Of a stretch of DNA of 64,000 nt, positions 52,437 through 62,127 are shown piece after piece; the first letter of the stretch is position 1; each line of letters opens with the position of its first letter. Location: positions 3,286,001-3,350,000 of the forward strand of contig CP118523.1 of NCBI GenBank assembly GCA_029227815.1, read 5' to 3'. The DNA is from Clostridiaceae bacterium M8S5. Lineage in GTDB: Bacteria > Bacillota > Clostridia > Tissierellales > MCWD3. Position numbers and translations under genes: made by a program. The notes beneath the pieces are model-generated. The model searched no databases. It had not been told where the DNA came from and saw nothing but the letters and a program-made list of their open reading frames with translations.

Positions 52437-53288
52437 TTATTTTCTAAGCTTAGGGTCTAATGCATCTCTCAGACCATCTCCAAGCAAATTAAATGCTAAA
52501 ACTGTTATCGTTATAGCAATACCTGGGAAGAATACTAGATGTGGTGCATTGTAGAAATATCCTCTACCTGCTCCAAGCATAGTTCCCCATTCAGCGTATG
52601 GAGGTTGAACACCTAGTCCTAAAAATCCAAGTGCTGCTGTTTCCAATATAGCTGTTGATATACCTAACGTTCCTCTTACTATTATGGGTGAAATAATATT
52701 AGGTAGTATATGTTTAAAAATTATAGTAAAATCATGATTTCCTATAACTTTAGCTGCTTGTACAAATTCACTTTCTTTTATAGATAATATCGAACCCCTC
52801 ACTATTCTCGCGTATTCTGGTATTGTAACTATACTAATTGCAATGATTGCTTTATCTATTCCTTTACCTAATGCACTCATAAAAGCTATAGCTAACAGTA
52901 ATGAAGGAAAAGCTAATATAATATCCATAAATCTCATCAAAATCAAATCTATCTTGCCTCCATAATATCCTGCTAATGCGCCAATTATTATTCCTATACT
53001 GAGTGAAATAGCTACCGATATCATTCCAACCCTAAGTGATATCTGTGTACCATCAATTATCCTACAAAGTATATCTCTGCCTTGCTCATCGGTTCCTAAA
53101 GGATGAGATGATGATGGAGTTTGTAAGCTATCTTTTAGTTCTCCCACATTTGGATCATACTTCATTATAAATTGCCCAAAGATAGCGATAAAAACTAGAA
53201 ATATTATTATTCCTAGACCAACCATAGCTAATTTATTGGTCTTTAACGTATTCCATAATTCCAACCACTGTGACGATTTTTTTTCCAT
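52437..53288 (-). CDS. Peptide ABC importer permease, OppC/DppC type (283 aa)
   Basis: Six helices. The N-terminal segment with LQTPSSSHPLGTDEQGRDILCRIIDGTQISLRVG is the signature of the OppC N-domain, and the coupling loop is AAKVIGNHDFTIIFKHILPNIISPI. It pairs with the OppB-type permease. GAGGTGAAATAG precedes ATG. Confidence 0.93.
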   Translation of the reverse strand: MEKKSSQWLELWNTLKTNKLAMVGLGIIIFLVFIAIFGQFIMKYDPNVGELKDSLQTPSSSHPLGTDEQGRDILCRIIDGTQISLRVGMISVAISLSIGIIIGALAGYYGGKIDLILMRFMDIILAFPSLLLAIAFMSALGKGIDKAIIAISIVTIPEYARIVRGSILSIKESEFVQAAKVIGNHDFTIIFKHILPNIISPIIVRGTLGISTAILETAALGFLGLGVQPPYAEWGTMLGAGRGYFYNAPHLVFFPGIAITITVLAFNLLGDGLRDALDPKLRK

Positions 53289-53303
53289 CTATTTCACCTC
53301 TCT

Positions 53304-54308
53304 TTATGAAAATTTGATTCTTGGGTCTAAAAATCCATACAATATATCAACTAATAGATTCATTCCCACAAATACGACTGCCATCATCATTACACTGCCC
53401 TGTACTACTGGAAAATCTGATTTGAGTATAGCATCAACTGTATAGCTTCCAACTCCTGGCCACCCAAACACAGTTTCTGTCAATACTGCACCTCCAAGTA
53501 ATCTCCCTAGTTGTAGTCCTATTACAGTCACTATAGGTATTAGTGCATTCCTAAGTGCATGTGATAGAATTACCACTCTTTCAAACAATCCTTTTGCTCT
53601 AGCCGTTCTTATATAATCATGTCTTATTATTTCAAGCATTGTGGACCTAGTCATACGTGCTATTATAGCTGTTGAATATGAAGCTAATGCTATAGAAGGT
53701 AATGCAAGATGTTTTAAAGTGCTAATTAAAGCTTCGGTATCTCCTGTTGCTATACTATCTATAATATATAATCCCGTAATTTTGACAGGCTCAAGCCCAA
53801 GTTGGATTCTACCTGCTACTGGTAGCCAATGAAGATTAACTGCAAACACTACTATTAGCATAAGTCCAAGCCAAAATATCGGCATAGATACTCCAATAAG
53901 CGATGCTATCATACTTATATAATCAATAATAGAATTTTGCTTTATTGCTGATATAATCCCTATAGTTATGCCCAATACAGAAGCTAGGATTATAGAAACT
54001 ATTGCAAGCTCTACTGTAGCAGGAAATCTTGCAAAAAATTCACTGGTTACAGATTCTTTCGTTATCAATGAATCTCCAAAACTCCCATGCATAATACCTT
54101 TTATAAAATCCCAATATTGGATATATAAAGGCTTGTCAAAACCTAGCTCCTGTTGTAATGCTTCTATCTGATCAGCTGTGGCATGTTGTCCTAATATAAT
54201 ACTTGCTGGATCTGTTGTAAATACATGCATAACTACAAATACCATTATTGATATTCCTATTAGTACAGGTATAAGCAACATCAATCTTTTAATAATATAC
54301 TTTAACAT
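53304..54308 (-). CDS. Peptide ABC importer permease, OppB/DppB type (334 aa)
   Basis: Six helices with MLKYIIKRLMLLIPVLIGIS at the start and the coupling loop TARAKGLFERVVILSHALRNALIP. GQHATADQIEALQQELGFDKPLYIQY is the conserved outside loop. It follows the binding-protein gene after a stem-loop that probably reduces read-through. Confidence 0.93.
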   Translation of the reverse strand: MLKYIIKRLMLLIPVLIGISIMVFVVMHVFTTDPASIILGQHATADQIEALQQELGFDKPLYIQYWDFIKGIMHGSFGDSLITKESVTSEFFARFPATVELAIVSIILASVLGITIGIISAIKQNSIIDYISMIASLIGVSMPIFWLGLMLIVVFAVNLHWLPVAGRIQLGLEPVKITGLYIIDSIATGDTEALISTLKHLALPSIALASYSTAIIARMTRSTMLEIIRHDYIRTARAKGLFERVVILSHALRNALIPIVTVIGLQLGRLLGGAVLTETVFGWPGVGSYTVDAILKSDFPVVQGSVMMMAVVFVGMNLLVDILYGFLDPRIKFS

Positions 54309-54342
54309 ATAACAGTCTCCTTTCTTATTTAATAGTATGTAA

Positions 54343-54378
54343 AAAGGGCAATCTCAAGATGACCTCAAGATGCCCCTT
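54343..54378 (-). terminator. Stem-loop between binding protein and permeases
   Basis: AAGGGGCATCTTGAG pairs with CTCAAGATTGCCCTT (minus strand, two mismatches), followed by TTTACATACT. It is likely a partial terminator giving excess binding protein over transporter. Confidence 0.8.
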
Positions 54379-54408
54379 TAAGTGTTCAATATGTGTTTAG
54401 AATCTTAA

Positions 54409-55968
54409 CTACTCTTTATCAATCTTACTTATATTAACAACACCTGTTGGATGAAGCTTGAAACCTTTAATATTCTTAGCTGTTGCTGCCATATCTGTAG
54501 CATGTGATATAGGTAACCAAGGAGCTTCTTTAGTTAACTCTTCTTGTGCTTTCTTATATACCTCGTTTCTTTCCTCGCCATTTGGTAAAGTTCTCGCTTT
54601 AGCTAAAAGCTCGTCTACTTTTTCACTACCAAAGTTTGCTGAATTAAGCCCACCTTCTATCTCTTTTGAATCTAAAAGGGATAAGAAATTATCTGCATCT
54701 CCATTATCACCAATCCAACCATTAAATAGGATATCTCCTTCACCTTGTCTTACTTTTTGCTTATACTCCTTCCAAGGATAAACATCTATTGTAGCTTTAA
54801 CTCCAACTTTAGATAGGTAATTTTGAATAGCTTCAGCTAACTTTTGTCCAACTGGGTTATATGGTCTTGGATTAGAATAACATATTATTTTGATCTCTAA
54901 GTTTTCTTTTCCTAATTCTTTTAACATTTGTTTAGATTTTTCTACGTTATACTCGTAAGGCTTTATGTCATTATTATATCCTGGTATAAAATCTGGCATG
55001 TAACTATTAGCCATCTCTGAATATCCTTGATATAAGTATTTAACTAGCTCTTCACGGTTTATTGCATATGATATTGCCTGTCTTAACTTTGGATCATCAA
55101 ATGGTTTTCTTTCACAATTAAACGCCATGTAATTAATATTCATACCATTTTGTTTTATAACATTTAACTTATTGTCTTCCATTTGTTTTACATCATTAGG
55201 GTCAACTCCGTCGATTATATCAACAGAACCAGCTATTAGCTCACTAGCTCTAACAGAGTTTTCTTTTGTTATTTTAAATATAACTTTATCTATCTTAGCT
55301 TTTTCTCCCCAATATTCATTGTTCTTCTCTAGTGTTATAGATTGACCTTTGTCCCATTTTACAAACTTATAAGGTCCCGTACCTATTGGGTTTGATGCTA
55401 GGTTTTTTCCATTTGGACAAGCAATAGGTGCTGCTAAAGCCATTGCCATATTAGCCAAAAATGGTGTATACTTATCCTTTAAAATAAACTTAACTGTGTA
55501 ATCATCAACCTTCTCAACTTTTTCTACGGCTCCATATGTAAATGATGCATATGGCATATCACTAGTTCTCTTTGGTGGTAATTGTCTCTCTACACTAAAT
55601 AAAACTGCATCCGCATTAAAAGGTGTACCATCATGGAATTTGACATCTTTTCTCAAGTTAAACGTATATTCTTTCCCATCTTCGCTAACTTTCCAATCTG
55701 TTGCAAGGGCTGGCTCAACTTCTGTTGTACCTTCTTTATATCTTAGTAACCCTTCATAAATATTACATGTGACTTTTGCTGACTCTCCATCAGATACATA
55801 CGCTGGATCCAAACCTACAGAATCTGCGCCTCTTGCATAAATAAGAGTTTTTGGCTTGTCATTGTCAGCTTTTTTATCATCTTTTTTTGGATTATCACCA
55901 CATGCACTTAGTAGTACTGTACTTAGTACAAACATAGATAACATCAATGCTATAACTCTCTTCTTCAT
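54409..55968 (-). CDS. Peptide-binding lipoprotein, DppA/OppA type (519 aa)
   Basis: Signal peptide MKKRVIALMLSMFVLSTVLL with lipobox LSAC. The body is a family 5 solute-binding protein: ARGADSVGLDPAYVSDGESAKVTCNIYEGLLRY, WKVSEDGKEYTFNLRKDVKFHDGTPFNADAV, PIGTGPYKFVKW and RQAISYAINREELVKYLYQG. The ending is closest to the DppA subgroup that binds dipeptides or muropeptides. It is first gene of the importer operon, divergent from lysA and the peptide-degradation genes. Confidence 0.93.
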   Translation of the reverse strand: MKKRVIALMLSMFVLSTVLLSACGDNPKKDDKKADNDKPKTLIYARGADSVGLDPAYVSDGESAKVTCNIYEGLLRYKEGTTEVEPALATDWKVSEDGKEYTFNLRKDVKFHDGTPFNADAVLFSVERQLPPKRTSDMPYASFTYGAVEKVEKVDDYTVKFILKDKYTPFLANMAMALAAPIACPNGKNLASNPIGTGPYKFVKWDKGQSITLEKNNEYWGEKAKIDKVIFKITKENSVRASELIAGSVDIIDGVDPNDVKQMEDNKLNVIKQNGMNINYMAFNCERKPFDDPKLRQAISYAINREELVKYLYQGYSEMANSYMPDFIPGYNNDIKPYEYNVEKSKQMLKELGKENLEIKIICYSNPRPYNPVGQKLAEAIQNYLSKVGVKATIDVYPWKEYKQKVRQGEGDILFNGWIGDNGDADNFLSLLDSKEIEGGLNSANFGSEKVDELLAKARTLPNGEERNEVYKKAQEELTKEAPWLPISHATDMAATAKNIKGFKLHPTGVVNISKIDKE

Positions 55969-56531
55969 TTTATTCCTCCTTGTTTTTATTGTCTAAAACA
56001 TAATATTATTATCGGTTTATTTGATTATAACTTTAAAGCAATAAAGTTAAATTGTTATATCACTTTTCCAAATAACTATATGTACTACCCCTTATAGCTA
56101 AACGAATTACCTTGTTTAGTAATACCAATATCAATATTATGTTATAGGTTTCCTAATATATTAACACATGCCCATTACTAAATGCAATTGATTTTTATTT
56201 TATCGTTAATAATTATTACGATAGCGTTTTCCCGCAATACTTTATTAAACACTATTGTCAATATAGCTAATTTAATATTATGAATATTCAGTAAAATGCT
56301 TTCCACAAAATTGGAAAGTTGTCCAAAAATATAGACAAATATCTAAAATTAATATAAATTATCCATAATACTAACCTTTTAGGTATGTATTCTATATGTT
56401 AATATAAAAATAACTGCACTATATATGTAAATTGTATAAAATTTTATAACTATAATTTTATTATTTATAGAGTTGGCACAGTTTTCGCATAACTAATAAT
56501 AGAAATTTCATGAGTAACGAAGGAGGATAAC
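55969..56531. other. Divergent promoter region between importer and lysA
   Basis: About 560 AT-rich bases with promoters for both sides. At 56283-56297 AATATTCAGTAAAAT resembles the CodY box (AATTTTCWGAAAATT, three mismatches), and an inverted repeat CTTTCC / GGAAAG lies nearby at 56299-56318. No gene seen. Confidence 0.45.
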
Positions 56532-57833
56532 ATGATAAGCAAAAACAATAATTCGGTGTTATATTTTGATGGTTGTAATACCATAGATTTGGCAAATAAA
56601 TATGGTACTCCACTGTATGTTTTTTCTGAAAATGTAATAATTTCAAGATGTAAAGAAATAAGGGAATCTTTCCTCAATAAATATAAAAATACAAAGGCAG
56701 TATATGCATGCAAAGCATTCCTATCATTAGCAATGTGTAAAATCATAGAGCGTGAAGGATTAGGTCTAGATGTAGTATCTGGTGGCGAGTTATACACTGC
56801 TATCAAGGCAAATTTTCCTGCTGATAAGATAGAGTTCAATGGCAACAACAAATCCCAATCAGAGCTAGAAATGGCTATCGACTATGGAGTAGGAAGAATA
56901 ATAGTAGATAATTGTTATGAGCTTAATTTGCTAGAAACAATATGTAAATCAAAAAACAAATCCGCTAAGATATTGTTTAGAATAACTCCAGGAGTAAAAA
57001 TAGATACTCACAAATATATTACAACTGGTAATAAAGACTCTAAATTTGGAATTCCATTAAATGAGAATATCATCTACCCTGCTATAGAAAAAGCTATTAA
57101 TTCTAAATATATTGAATTTATGGGCTTTCACTTTCATATAGGGTCTCAACTTCATGATAATATATCTCATTTAGCTGCTCTTGATGCTAGTTTATCGTTA
57201 GTGAAATACACTAAAGAAAAACATAATTATACAGTTAATGAATTAAATCTTGGTGGTGGTTTTGGTATAAAATACACCAATGATGATGAGCCTAAATCTC
57301 TTTCATATTTTATTGACCCTATTATGAATAAGATAAATGATTTCTGTGGTAAAAATCACATTGATGATATGCATGTCATCATAGAGCCTGGCAGATGGAT
57401 AGCTGGTGAAGCCGGAATAACTCTTTATACTGTAGGCTCTATAAAAACCATACCAAATATCAGAACTTATGTAGCTATAGATGGAGGTATGACTGATAAT
57501 ATAAGACCAGCATTATATCAAGCCAAATATGATGCAGTAATAGCAAATAAACTTGACAGCAAAACATACAAAACAGTTACTATCTGCGGTAAGTGCTGTG
57601 AATCTGGTGATATATTGATACACGATTTGAAAACTCCTGAAATTTCTCCAGGAGATATATTAGCAGTATTTAGTACTGGTGCATATGGATATTCTATGGC
57701 GAATAATTACAACTCAAATGTAATACCAGCAGTAGTATTGGTAAAGGATGGAAAAGATGAAGTCATTGTAAAAAGGCAATCTTATGATGATATGCTTCGT
57801 AATAATATAATCCCAGATAGATTGAATTTTTAA
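56532..57833 (+). CDS. lysA: Diaminopimelate decarboxylase (433 aa)
   Basis: Fold III PLP enzyme. PLP lysine K61 lies in VYACKAFLSL, glycine-rich phosphate loop LGGGFGIKY, EPGRWIAGEAG, and active-site CGKCCESGD near residue 350. It converts meso-diaminopimelate to L-lysine and CO2 as the last lysine step. Here it heads a rightward set with dapF, alr and D-peptidases and faces a peptide importer, so it may serve in use of diaminopimelate from cell-wall peptides as well as in synthesis. GAAGGAGGATAAC precedes ATG. Confidence 0.93.
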   Translation: MISKNNNSVLYFDGCNTIDLANKYGTPLYVFSENVIISRCKEIRESFLNKYKNTKAVYACKAFLSLAMCKIIEREGLGLDVVSGGELYTAIKANFPADKIEFNGNNKSQSELEMAIDYGVGRIIVDNCYELNLLETICKSKNKSAKILFRITPGVKIDTHKYITTGNKDSKFGIPLNENIIYPAIEKAINSKYIEFMGFHFHIGSQLHDNISHLAALDASLSLVKYTKEKHNYTVNELNLGGGFGIKYTNDDEPKSLSYFIDPIMNKINDFCGKNHIDDMHVIIEPGRWIAGEAGITLYTVGSIKTIPNIRTYVAIDGGMTDNIRPALYQAKYDAVIANKLDSKTYKTVTICGKCCESGDILIHDLKTPEISPGDILAVFSTGAYGYSMANNYNSNVIPAVVLVKDGKDEVIVKRQSYDDMLRNNIIPDRLNF

Positions 57834-57904
57834 TCTTCAATATTCATAAAATTTGATGATTAAGTTGTAAGTTTATAAATTACAAAATTTTAGGGGGACT
57901 GATT

Positions 57905-58846
57905 ATGATCAATAAGCCAAAAGCTCTAAAAAAAGGAGATACTATAGCAATCATTGCTCCTTCATCGCCTGTAAAGAATCACCGATATATTAATTTATTG
58001 AATGATGTTTTAGAATGCTACGGATTAAACCCTATAATGTACCCTAGTTGTTACGCAAAGCATGGTTTTTTAGCAGGAAATGATTCACTTAGAGCAAAAG
58101 ATATAAACGACGCTTTTGCTGATAAGTATGTAAACGGTATTTTGTGTATAAAGGGGGGCTATGGAACTCCCAGATTATTACCGCTATTAGATTATGAAAC
58201 TATTAGAAGAAATCCTAAAGTATTTATGGGATATAGTGATATCACAGGACTTCATATGGTACTTAATCAAATATGCCGTATGGTCACATTTCATGGTCCA
58301 GTCGGTATGAGTGACTGTTTTGTTAAAAATAAAATGGACGAATATACAAAGAAAAGTATTATAAATAACATATTTAAAACTGATGTCATTGGCTCAGTTA
58401 AAAATCCTATCGGTGAAGAAATTATCACTATCAATGATGGGCAAACTTACGGCGAAATAATAGGTGGTAATCTATCCCTACTAGTTTCAACTCTAGGTTC
58501 TCCTTATGAGATTGATACTAGAGGTAAAATATTGTTTATTGAAGATGTAGGAGAAATGTATTATAGATTAGATAGAATGTTTAACTCGCTTGCTCTTGCA
58601 GGAAAATTCAAAGACTGCAATGGTATAATTCTTGGCACGTGGAATAAATGCGAAAAGGAATACGAAGATTTCTCATTATCATTAGAGACTATAATTGATG
58701 AAATAATAAAACCTTATAATAAACCTACGATTAATAATTTTAGAGCTGGTCATATTCACCCTCAAGCAACTATTGCCTTTGGAACAAAAGTAAGACTTAA
58801 TGCTACTACTAAAGAAATTGAATTTTTAGAATCTGCCTGCATTTAA
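57905..58846 (+). CDS. LD-carboxypeptidase, peptidase family S66 (313 aa)
   Basis: Nucleophile S111 in MGYSDITGLH, partner Glu in FIEDVGEMYYRLDRM and His in FRAGHIHPQATIAFG; the N-terminal KKGDTIAIIAPSSP is typical. Family knowledge: cleaves the L,D bond between diaminopimelate and D-Ala in tetrapeptides (LdcA), or microcin C-type substrates (MccF). With alr, dapF and lysA nearby, a muropeptide-recycling role is favoured. AGGGGGACTGATT precedes ATG. Confidence 0.9.
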   Translation: MINKPKALKKGDTIAIIAPSSPVKNHRYINLLNDVLECYGLNPIMYPSCYAKHGFLAGNDSLRAKDINDAFADKYVNGILCIKGGYGTPRLLPLLDYETIRRNPKVFMGYSDITGLHMVLNQICRMVTFHGPVGMSDCFVKNKMDEYTKKSIINNIFKTDVIGSVKNPIGEEIITINDGQTYGEIIGGNLSLLVSTLGSPYEIDTRGKILFIEDVGEMYYRLDRMFNSLALAGKFKDCNGIILGTWNKCEKEYEDFSLSLETIIDEIIKPYNKPTINNFRAGHIHPQATIAFGTKVRLNATTKEIEFLESACI

Positions 58847-58868
58847 CTACAAATAAAGGAGTTTGATA

Positions 58869-60020
58869 ATGTCTAATTTATTTAGAGATACCATATTAGA
58901 AGTAAATATTGATAACTTAGAGTACAATATCAAAGAAATCAAGAAACTTATTGGCGAAGATGTAGCTATAGCTGCTGTTATCAAAGCAAATGGATATGGT
59001 CATGGAGGAGCTTTTTTAGCACCTATAATCATAAAGAGTGGCGCAGATATGATTGCTGTTGCTACCTTGACAGAAGCTCTTGAACTTAGGAAAAATAATT
59101 TCACTGATGATATACTTATAATGGGATATACTCCCGATAATGTTCTAGAACATACTGTGAAACACGATATAATTCAAACAATATTTTCGCTAAATCAGGC
59201 ACTCCTATTAGATAAAGTTGCATATAATTATAATAAACAAGCTAAAATTCACATAAAGTATGATACTGGTTTTAATAGATTAGGTTTTAGAGATTGTACT
59301 TGTAGTATAGATGAGATTGAGCAAATCTATAACCTCAAACATATATCCCCTGAAGGTATATTTTCACATTTTGCATTAAAAAACAAATCTACAGACAGCA
59401 TTCAATACAATAAGTTTGTAAACGCTATTAACGAGTTAAAAAAACGCGGTATCATCTTTAAATATAAACATATATGTGATAGTATAGCAGCAGTGGATTA
59501 TCCAGAATATAGACTAAATATGATTAGACCTGGTGCAATAATTTATGGCTTGAAATCCTATGAAAATGATTCATTAAAATTAAAGCAAGTTATGACGTTT
59601 AAAACAAAGATTTCTCATATAAAATTAGTTTCAAAAGGCGAAGGTGTTAGTTACGGTTATAGATGGATTGCAAAAAAAGATAGTATAATCGGCACTCTAC
59701 CTTTTGGATATGCTGATGGTTACCCTAGAAATATGAAAGATAAAGGTTATGTAACTATTCACAATCAAAAAGCCCCTATAATCGGTGTAATATGTATGGA
59801 TCAATGTATGGTTGATTTAACACATGTCCCTAATGTTAAAATAGGCGATGAAGTAATAATATACGGAGACGGTAAAAATAATACCATGAGTATACAAGAA
59901 GCTAGTGAATTAGCAGAAACAAATAAGAATGAAATTGTGGCAAGAATAACTCGTAGAACGCCAAGAGTTTATATAAAAAGCAATAATATTATTAAAATTG
60001 TTGATTATTTACTTGATTAA
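58869..60020 (+). CDS. alr: Alanine racemase (383 aa)
   Basis: PLP-binding Lys39 in AAVIKANGYGHG, catalytic Tyr in GEGVSYGYRWI, plus PFGYADGYPRNM and VCMDQCMVDLTHVPNVKIGDEVI. The start at MSNLFRD follows AAAGGAGTTTGATA. It interconverts L- and D-alanine. Position in a peptide-degradation cluster suggests a catabolic copy that converts released D-Ala to L-Ala. Another racemase for wall synthesis probably lies elsewhere. Confidence 0.93.
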   Translation: MSNLFRDTILEVNIDNLEYNIKEIKKLIGEDVAIAAVIKANGYGHGGAFLAPIIIKSGADMIAVATLTEALELRKNNFTDDILIMGYTPDNVLEHTVKHDIIQTIFSLNQALLLDKVAYNYNKQAKIHIKYDTGFNRLGFRDCTCSIDEIEQIYNLKHISPEGIFSHFALKNKSTDSIQYNKFVNAINELKKRGIIFKYKHICDSIAAVDYPEYRLNMIRPGAIIYGLKSYENDSLKLKQVMTFKTKISHIKLVSKGEGVSYGYRWIAKKDSIIGTLPFGYADGYPRNMKDKGYVTIHNQKAPIIGVICMDQCMVDLTHVPNVKIGDEVIIYGDGKNNTMSIQEASELAETNKNEIVARITRRTPRVYIKSNNIIKIVDYLLD

Positions 60021-60051
60021 TTTTCAAATATTTAAAGGAGTAGAGTACATT

Positions 60052-61224
60052 ATGGATTTAAAAAAAGCTGTTAACAGTATATATAACGAATTAGTTGATA
60101 TTAGAAGAGATTTTCACATGCATCCAGAACTAAGCACAAAAGAATTCAGGACTAGAGATAAAATATGTGAATATTTAACCAAATGGGGTATTGAACACGA
60201 AGTAATAGCTACTACAGGTGTAGTTGGTATAATTAGAGGAAAAGAAAGTGGAAACACAGTAGCTTTAAGAGCAGATATCGACGCACTTCCGATTAAAGAA
60301 GAAAACAACGTACTATATAAGTCTAAATATGAAGGTATTATGCATGCTTGTGGCCATGATGCCCACGCTACTATACTTCTAGGAGTAGCTAAGTTACTTA
60401 AACAAATGGAAGATTCTATAAAAGGAAATGTAAAGCTGTTCTTTCAACCTGCTGAAGAATCAACTGGTGGTGCTTTACCAATGATAAATGAAGGCTGTAT
60501 GGATAATCCAAAAGTAGATTATGTACTAGGACTCCATGTGATGCCTAATTTGGATGCTGGTAAAGTAGAATTAAAATATGGTAAGTTAAATGCTTCTACT
60601 GACAGTGTAAATATAACCATAAAAGGTAAAAGTGGTCATGGTGCTTACCCTGAGCAAGGAATTGATGCTATAATGATAGCTGGCCATGTTCTTGTAGGTC
60701 TACAATCTATCGTAAGTAGAAACATATCTCCTTTAAATTCAGTTGCACTTTCTATTGGAACAATACAGGGTGGTACTAGGGGTAATGTAATATCTGATGA
60801 AGTAACTATGATCGGAACACTTCGTACATTAGATTCAGAAACTAGACAATATACTAAAGACAGAATAAAAGGTATTGTAGAAAATATCTCTGCATCTTTT
60901 GGTGGTAGTGGAGAAGCTCAAATACTCGATGGCTATGAGCCTTTAGTAAATGATTCTGATGTTGTAAATATTATTAAAAATACTTCGGAAAGTTTACTTG
61001 GTAGAGAAAATATTGTATTTAAAGAAACGCCTAGTTTAGGCGGTGAAGATTTTTCTTATTTCTCTAATAGAACAAAAGGTGGTTTTTTTCATCTTGGCTG
61101 TGGTAATTCTAAAAAACATATTAACAACTCTCTACACAATTCTAGTTTTGATATAGACGAGGAATGTCTAAAAGTTGGTGTAAGGCTGCAAATAGCTAAT
61201 ACTCTTGCTCTATTGGACTTGTAA
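60052..61224 (+). CDS. M20 family metallopeptidase / N-acyl amino acid amidohydrolase (390 aa)
   Basis: Di-metal motifs: DFHMHPELSTKEF, MHACGHDAHATILLG, FFQPAEESTGGALPMI with the catalytic Glu pair, DYVLGLHVMP, and PSLGGEDFSYF near the C-terminus. The dimerisation domain is ~180-295. It is close to IlvA-like/amidohydrolase and N-acetyl-diaminopimelate deacetylase proteins. In this cluster, deacylation of an acylated amino acid or diaminopimelate is plausible. The start is at MDLKKAV after AAAGGAGTAGAGTACATT. Confidence 0.9.
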   Translation: MDLKKAVNSIYNELVDIRRDFHMHPELSTKEFRTRDKICEYLTKWGIEHEVIATTGVVGIIRGKESGNTVALRADIDALPIKEENNVLYKSKYEGIMHACGHDAHATILLGVAKLLKQMEDSIKGNVKLFFQPAEESTGGALPMINEGCMDNPKVDYVLGLHVMPNLDAGKVELKYGKLNASTDSVNITIKGKSGHGAYPEQGIDAIMIAGHVLVGLQSIVSRNISPLNSVALSIGTIQGGTRGNVISDEVTMIGTLRTLDSETRQYTKDRIKGIVENISASFGGSGEAQILDGYEPLVNDSDVVNIIKNTSESLLGRENIVFKETPSLGGEDFSYFSNRTKGGFFHLGCGNSKKHINNSLHNSSFDIDEECLKVGVRLQIANTLALLDL

Positions 61225-61263
61225 TCTATATCTCTTGATATTACAATTATAAGGAGTGGTATA

Positions 61264-62109
61264 ATGAATATCGAATTTTACAAACTACAAGGACTTGGTA
61301 ATGACTTTATCATTGTAGATAATAGAAAATACAATCTATCAGACAAAGAACTGTCTACTCTAGCATCAAGAGTTTGCAAAAGAAAACTTTCTGTTGGAGC
61401 TGATGGTTTAATGGCTGTGAATAATCCTGTTACTGAAGGTACTGATTTTCTAATGAAATTTTACAATACTGATGGGAGTATTGCAGAAATGTGTGGAAAC
61501 GGCGCCAGATGTATAGCTAGGTATTCTTTTGAAGAAAATATCGTAAATAAACAAATGTCTTTTGAAACCACCGCTGGAGTAGTTAATGCTGAGATATTAG
61601 ATAATAGACAGGTTAAAATACAGTTAAACAATCCAAGTGTTTTAGAACTCGACAAAACAGTCTATATTGAAGGAAAAAAATACGAATGTTCTTATATTGA
61701 ACTTGGTAATCCTGGAGTACCTCACTGCGTTATTAAGTACGATAACTTAGCTAATACTGACAATGATAGTATATTTGAGCTTGGTAGATCTCTTCGATAT
61801 AATAAAGCTTTTCCAAAAGGGGCAAACATCAATTTTTATGATATAATAGACGAAAATACTGCTATTGTCAAAACATACGAAAGAGGTGTAGAAGACTTTA
61901 CACTAGCTTGTGGAACAGGCTCTACCTCTGTAGCTATAGCACTTATTCTCAAAGGCATACTAAGAAAAGATACTGTCAATATACTTGTGGAAATAGGAGC
62001 TTTAAAAATTAGTTTGTTAAAAGATAATAATGCTATAACAAAAGTATTTCTAACAGGAGATACTAATATAGTATGTAAAGGAATCATAACTGACGAAGAT
62101 TTAAAATAA
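61264..62109 (+). CDS. dapF: Diaminopimelate epimerase (281 aa)
   Basis: Two catalytic cysteines in conserved context: C77 in EMCGNGARCIARY and C216 in LACGTGSTSVA. The N-terminus GLGNDFIIVDN and FPKGANINF complete the two-domain fold. It interconverts LL- and meso-diaminopimelate without cofactor. Unusual in sitting inside a D-peptide degradation cluster. AAGGAGTGGTATA precedes ATG. Confidence 0.94.
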   Translation: MNIEFYKLQGLGNDFIIVDNRKYNLSDKELSTLASRVCKRKLSVGADGLMAVNNPVTEGTDFLMKFYNTDGSIAEMCGNGARCIARYSFEENIVNKQMSFETTAGVVNAEILDNRQVKIQLNNPSVLELDKTVYIEGKKYECSYIELGNPGVPHCVIKYDNLANTDNDSIFELGRSLRYNKAFPKGANINFYDIIDENTAIVKTYERGVEDFTLACGTGSTSVAIALILKGILRKDTVNILVEIGALKISLLKDNNAITKVFLTGDTNIVCKGIITDEDLK

Positions 62110-62127
62110 ACTAAGGAGGGTAACTGT

